A stretch of 64,000 nucleotides of DNA. Origin: an uncultured Albidovulum sp. GTDB taxonomy: Bacteria > Pseudomonadota > Alphaproteobacteria > Rhodobacterales > Rhodobacteraceae. This document shows positions 60,721-64,000 of this stretch, one piece after another. The notes beneath the pieces are model-generated. The model searched no databases, was not told where the DNA came from, and worked only from the letters and a program-made list of their open reading frames with translations. The translations under genes and the position numbers were made by a program. The stretch lies in NCBI GenBank assembly GCA_913064775.1, contig CAJYAD010000005.1, forward strand, positions 121,248 through 185,247, given 5' to 3'. Position 1 is the first letter of the stretch. Each line of letters starts with the position of its first letter.

Positions 60721-61487
60721 TGGAATCCATTCTCAAGGGCCGCAACCTGGTGAAACGCTATGGCCGCGTGACCGCGCTGGACCAGTGCGATTTCGACCTC
60801 TACCCCGGCGAGATCCTGGCTGTCATCGGCGACAACGGGGCGGGCAAGTCGACCCTGATCAAGGCGCTGTCAGGCGCGGTGACCCCCGACGAGGGCGAGA
60901 TGTTCCTGAACGGCCAGCCGATCAGCTTTTCATCGCCCATCGACGCCCGAAAGCACGGGATCGAGACGGTCTATCAGACCCTGGCGATGTCGCCGGCGCT
61001 GTCGATCACCGACAACATGTTCATGGGGCGTGAGCTGCGCAAGCCGGGCTTCGCCGGCAAGTGGCTGCGCCAGCTTGATCATGACCGCATGGCGAAGATC
61101 GCGCGCGAAAAGCTGACCGAGCTGGGCCTGATGACGATCCAGAACATCAACCAGCCGATCGAGACGCTGTCGGGCGGCCAGCGCCAGGGCGTCGCGGTGG
61201 CGCGGGCGGCGGCCTTCGGCTCGAAGGTGGTGATCATGGATGAACCGACCGCCGCGCTGGGGGTCAAGGAAAGCCGCAAGGTGCTGGAGCTGATCCTTGA
61301 TGTGAAGGCGCGCGGCCTGCCGATCATCCTGATTTCCCACAACATGCCGCATGTGTTCGAGGTGGCCGACCGCATCCATGTGCACCGGCTGGGACGGCGG
61401 CTGTGCGTGATCGACCCGAAGGAGTACGACATGTCCGACGCGGTCGCCTTCATGACCGGCGCCAAGCAACCCGAAAGGGCCGCCTGA
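60720..61487 (+). CDS. frcA: Sugar ABC transporter ATP-binding protein FrcA
   Basis: ATPase of the importer, 255 residues with a single ABC domain as in Sinorhizobium FrcA, unlike the two-domain RbsA. Walker A GDNGAGKST (about 36-44), signature LSGGQRQGVAVARAA, Walker B VVIMDEPTAALG and ILISHNM H-loop. ATG 60720 shares one base with the frcC stop (TGATG). Confidence 0.94.
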   Translation: MESILKGRNLVKRYGRVTALDQCDFDLYPGEILAVIGDNGAGKSTLIKALSGAVTPDEGEMFLNGQPISFSSPIDARKHGIETVYQTLAMSPALSITDNMFMGRELRKPGFAGKWLRQLDHDRMAKIAREKLTELGLMTIQNINQPIETLSGGQRQGVAVARAAAFGSKVVIMDEPTAALGVKESRKVLELILDVKARGLPIILISHNMPHVFEVADRIHVHRLGRRLCVIDPKEYDMSDAVAFMTGAKQPERAA

Positions 61488-61489
61488 CC

Positions 61490-62146
61490 ATGACGAAGGC
61501 GCGCAGCCACGCCGCCGCCGTGCTGTCCCTGATCGACCGGATCCCGCGCGGTGCGGGGCGCATCATGATCGGCATCGCCGGGCCGCCCGGCTCGGGCAAA
61601 TCCACCCTCGGGGACAAGGTCGCAGCCGGGCTGAACCGCCGGGCGGGGCAAGCGGACGCGGCGCGTCTGGTGCCGATGGACGGGTTTCATCTGGACAACA
61701 GCGTGCTCGACACGCGCGGCCTGCGCGCGGTGAAGGGCGCACCCGAGACCTTTGATATCGAAGGCTTCGCGTCGCTTTTGCGCGATCTGCGGCAGGGCGG
61801 CGCGGACATCCGCTATCCGCTTTTCGATCGCGCGCGGGATCGCGCGGTCGCCAGCGCGGGTCTGGTGCCGGCCACAACCCCGGTCGTCGTGGTGGAAGGC
61901 AATTACCTGCTGCTGCGCACCGGGGGCTGGGCGCCGCTGAAGGACCTGTTCGATGCGACGGTGATGCTGGCGCCGCCGATCCCGACGCTGGAGCGCCGGC
62001 TGACGAAGCGGTGGCTGGACCACGGTCTTTCGCGCGATCAGGCCGTCGCGCGGGCGCGCGGAAATGATCTGGTGAACGCGCGCCGGGTCCTTGCGCAAAG
62101 CGCCCCGGCCGATCTGCTGCTGGGCGCCGCCGGGCCGCTGTTCTGA
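61490..62146 (+). CDS. frcK: FrcK, P-loop kinase of the frc operon
   Basis: A 218-residue nucleoside/nucleotide-kinase-like protein of the FrcK/pantothenate-kinase group. Walker A GIAGPPGSGKSTLG (27-40), PMDGFHLDN substrate segment, ETFDIEGFASLLRDL, Walker B-like VVVEGNYLLL and RRLTKRWLDHGLS lid region. It is the last gene of frcBCAK, two bases after frcA. In Sinorhizobium FrcK is thought to act on the imported sugar or a related substrate; its reaction is not settled. Bases 62147-62412 hold only a weak hairpin (62168-62180) and no gene I can support. Confidence 0.9.
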   Translation: MTKARSHAAAVLSLIDRIPRGAGRIMIGIAGPPGSGKSTLGDKVAAGLNRRAGQADAARLVPMDGFHLDNSVLDTRGLRAVKGAPETFDIEGFASLLRDLRQGGADIRYPLFDRARDRAVASAGLVPATTPVVVVEGNYLLLRTGGWAPLKDLFDATVMLAPPIPTLERRLTKRWLDHGLSRDQAVARARGNDLVNARRVLAQSAPADLLLGAAGPLF

Positions 62147-62412
62147 GGGCCGCGTTCGCGATTGCGACCCGCCTTGCGGGCGCTTGCCACGATAAGGAAC
62201 CTGTCGGCCCGCCCGCTACGCGGCAAAGCCGACCCCCTGGCCCAGCGGATCGGCACCCCGCGCGCTTTCCGGTTAGCTGAGGCGGTCCATTTGGGGTTCG
62301 GGCACCGTGATCAATCCAGAAGTCAGCTTGCGTGGCGCACCCCGACCCGACCGCGAAACCCGGTGGCCCCGGACAACCACGCCACGCCCCGGGGCGCGAT
62401 CTGCCCCCGGCC

Positions 62413-62649
62413 TCACGACCGTCGAACCGAGTTCCCGCCAGCGATGATCGCGGTGATCAGATCCGCGACGGCCTGGTGGGTTTCCCTTTCCGCGTCGGTC
62501 CCGGCGGCGTTCTCATGTGCCGCCGTGGCATCGCGCAGAACCCCCATGATCTCGTCTTCCGGCAGCAACTTGTGGTCGTTCATGGCCAGCAGGAGCGCTT
62601 CGCAGATCGAAAGAGCCGCCAGTCCTGCAAGGTTACTTGCCGTGGGCAT
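62413..62649 (-). CDS. Small conserved helical protein
   Basis: A 78-residue acidic helical protein (MPTASNLAGLAALSICEALL, then LAMNDHKLLPEDEIMGVLRD). ATG 62649 is preceded by AAGGGAA at good spacing; an upstream in-frame ATG adds 15 unlikely residues. I recall similar short proteins in alphaproteobacteria but no function. It is divergent from the Crp/Fnr gene, sharing about 150 bases, and may be its target. Confidence 0.7.
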   Translation of the reverse strand: MPTASNLAGLAALSICEALLLAMNDHKLLPEDEIMGVLRDATAAHENAAGTDAERETHQAVADLITAIIAGGNSVRRS

Positions 62650-62798
62650 CCGCGCTGTTCCCTTCGTCGGATCGCGTTCCGGCAGAACTGCCAACGCGAT
62701 ATGTTTCCACTCATCGCAGGATATGCTTTATGCTGGGCTGATCGAGAGCAGCCTTCGGGCCAGTTTTTGCTCTATGGCGCTACCAATCGGGAGAGGCC

Positions 62799-63533
62799 AT
62801 GACAAAAGTCGAGAACATCCCGCTTAGTCGCAAGCTCTCGGCCTTTGTCGCCCTGTCAAAGGCCGATCTGGCCGTGATCGAGCGACTGCACCGGCGCCGC
62901 CGCTCTTTTGCCTCGGGGCGCGACATGGTGCATCAGGGCCAGGCGGGGCAAGCCGCCTACATCCTGTCGGTGGGTTGGGTCTGTTCCTACAAGATCCAGC
63001 CCGACGGGACGCGCCAGATCGTCGACATCCAGGTGCCGGGGGATTTTCTCGGGTTGCGCAGCGTGCTGTTGCGCACCTCGGACCACAGTTTTGAGCCGAT
63101 CGGCGAAATTCAGGCCGCCGAGGTGCTGCCGGGCGACCTTCTCGAGGTGTTCGCGCAAGCGCCTCGGCTGGCGTTGGCCATTCTCTGGGCGGTGTCGCGG
63201 GACGAGGCGATGGTGGTCGAGCATCTGGTCTGCATCGGTCGGCGTGACGCCGAAGCGCGCATGGCGCATTTCCTGCTGGAGCTGGGGTCGAGGCTGGCGC
63301 TGGTCAAGATGGGCAGCAAGGCGGGATACGATTGCCCGCTGACGCAATATCACCTCGCCGATGCGCTGGGGCTGAGCGCGGTCCATGTGAACCGGGTGCT
63401 GCGGCAGCTTCGCGACTCTGGGCTTGTCACCTTCCGGGATGGGCATGTGACTTTCCATGACTACAACCGGCTGGTCGAATTGGCAGAGTTCGATCCCGCC
63501 TATCTGGATCAGATCGGACCGCTGCTGAAATGA
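62799..63533 (+). CDS. Crp/Fnr-family transcriptional regulator
   Basis: A 244-residue regulator: cyclic-nucleotide-like beta-barrel (about 30-140; FASGRDMVHQGQAGQAAYIL, VQVPGDFLGLRS-type loop seen as IQVPGDFLGL), dimer helix, and C-terminal HTH (about 180-225; PLTQYHLADALGLSAVHVNR, VLRQLRDSGLVTF). The N-terminal cysteine cluster of FNR is absent and the cAMP-binding residues are not evident, so the signal is unknown. ATG follows GGGAGAGGCC. Confidence 0.92.
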   Translation: MTKVENIPLSRKLSAFVALSKADLAVIERLHRRRRSFASGRDMVHQGQAGQAAYILSVGWVCSYKIQPDGTRQIVDIQVPGDFLGLRSVLLRTSDHSFEPIGEIQAAEVLPGDLLEVFAQAPRLALAILWAVSRDEAMVVEHLVCIGRRDAEARMAHFLLELGSRLALVKMGSKAGYDCPLTQYHLADALGLSAVHVNRVLRQLRDSGLVTFRDGHVTFHDYNRLVELAEFDPAYLDQIGPLLK

Positions 63534-63581
63534 CAGGGCCGTGCGCCGGCAGGCGCAGGTGATCCTGTCCGTCACTGAACG

Positions 63582-63770
63582 TTACGCAAGCGCGCGGGTT
63601 GCGGCATCCAGTTCCTTGTTCGCCCGGGCGTCATCCCTGGCGGTACTGGCCTTTTCGGCCGCCTGGAAATGCTTCAGCGCCGCATCCTTCTTCGATCCAG
63701 CGGGCGCCTTGTCACAGGCCGCCTTGACCGAGCTCATCTTGCTCGCGGTCTTGCTCTGTGCAGGGGTCAT
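63582..63770 (-). CDS. Small lysine/alanine-rich protein
   Basis: A 62-residue protein (MTPAQSKTASKMSSVKAACD, then KAPAGSKKDAALKHFQAAEK), predicted helical, with one cysteine. ATG 63770 follows AAAGGACAGATCC. It resembles short conserved proteins of rhizobia and rhodobacters with an ACDKAPAG..KKDAALKH core, as I recall; function unknown. It converges on the Crp/Fnr gene; a small hairpin (GCGCC-GGCA-GGCGC, 63543-63556) lies between the stops. Confidence 0.62.
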   Translation of the reverse strand: MTPAQSKTASKMSSVKAACDKAPAGSKKDAALKHFQAAEKASTARDDARANKELDAATRALA

Positions 63771-63938
63771 GGATCTGTCCTTTCTGGACGTCCGAGAATA
63801 AGAAGCGCGGGGACCACGAAGGATACTGTAGACTTGCAGCACCATCGCGCTTCTTGCTTGCTCAAAATACGACTATACACCGAGTCCTGCGGAAGCCGAA
63901 TTTGATGGCTTGACGGCTGGGCTTGGAACGATTCAGCT

Positions 63939-64000
63939 ATGCCCATGATCCGCCCTGGTTTTCTTTCTTCAGCAGACCGCCTCGAGCTTGAGGCTTGCGT
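63939..64000 (+). mobile_element. Start of a probable IS630-family transposase, cut by the right edge
   Basis: From ATG 63939 the frame reads MPMIRPGFLSSADRLELEAC and is open to the last base. The pattern GFLSSxDRxELEAC is what I remember of the N-terminus of IS630-type transposases. The local base composition is lower in GC than in the neighbouring genes. Bases 63771-63938 would hold the left end of the element; I cannot define its terminal repeat without the other end. Confidence 0.45.

Noticed and set aside
1..64000. CRISPR arrays, toxin-antitoxin pairs or phage defence islands
   Set aside because: No regularly spaced direct repeats and no recognisable cas, restriction, abortive-infection or toxin genes on either strand.

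Overview
The window is high-GC DNA from an alphaproteobacterium, almost certainly a member of the Rhodobacteraceae (Rhodobacter/Rhodovulum/Paracoccus group). The supporting signs are a soxRS-VW-XYZABCD cluster laid out as in Paracoccus, trgAB, a CarD-like regulator, an FrcBCAK fructose transporter, coupled radA-cvpA-purF, and an intergenic repeat ending in TTGGCAAAAATACTC that I associate with this family. It looks chromosomal. Most of the 64 kb is conserved housekeeping; the only mobile DNA seen is the likely start of an IS630-type transposase at the right edge.

Layout. 1-9.2 kb: ilvH, a small secreted protein with an exact internal duplication, an XRE-type regulator with a palindromic operator, M32 carboxypeptidase coupled to ctaA, trmJ and uvrD. 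9.2-12.7 kb: pyruvate carboxylase. 12.8-21.2 kb: the thiosulfate-oxidation (sox) cluster, with structural genes on the minus strand and soxS-soxR divergent. SoxD has only one haem motif, and SoxR has three cysteines spaced exactly as in the persulfide sensor SqrR. 21.3-24.5 kb: a MarR-emrA-emrB efflux operon with a well-formed operator. 24.6-30.1 kb: carD with a terminator, fdxA, an S4 protein, a SUV3-like helicase with a repetitive tail, and a TPR protein. 30.2-37.9 kb: SCP2 protein, lysophospholipase-like hydrolase, glutamine-synthetase-like ligase, PhnD-like protein, terB, two tandem tRNA-Asp genes with a consensus promoter, trgB-trgA and photolyase. 37.9-44.1 kb: class V aminotransferase, acuI, a small frameshifted gene, AraC regulator divergent from fsr, and an RNA methyltransferase. 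44.3-48.3 kb: alr-mlaE-mlaF-coiled-coil membrane protein-pqiA. 48.3-53.2 kb (minus): radA-cvpA-purF-DUF1284-SDR. 53.4-58.2 kb: lipoprotein with terminator, flavoprotein disulfide reductase, hydrolase, frcR. 58.5-62.1 kb: frcBCAK. 62.4-64 kb: two small conserved proteins, a Crp/Fnr regulator and the IS fragment.

How the genes work together. The sox genes form a periplasmic sulfur-oxidising system with its own thiol-redox supply (SoxV, SoxW, SoxS) and sulfur-sensing repressor. frcR-frcBCAK is a self-contained sugar uptake and phosphorylation unit whose promoter is covered by a palindrome. alr-mlaEF-pqiA is an envelope-lipid transport cluster. radA-cvpA-purF-DUF1284 couples a PurF that retains its four Fe-S ligand cysteines to a cysteine-patterned protein of unknown function. 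I did not find a wholly new multi-gene system. The least explained signals are a composite intergenic repeat able to fold in two mutually exclusive ways, the purF-coupled DUF1284 protein with a doubled CX2CX7C pattern, the duplicated 27-residue cysteine-bounded module at 1.1 kb, and the frameshifted gene upstream of acuI.
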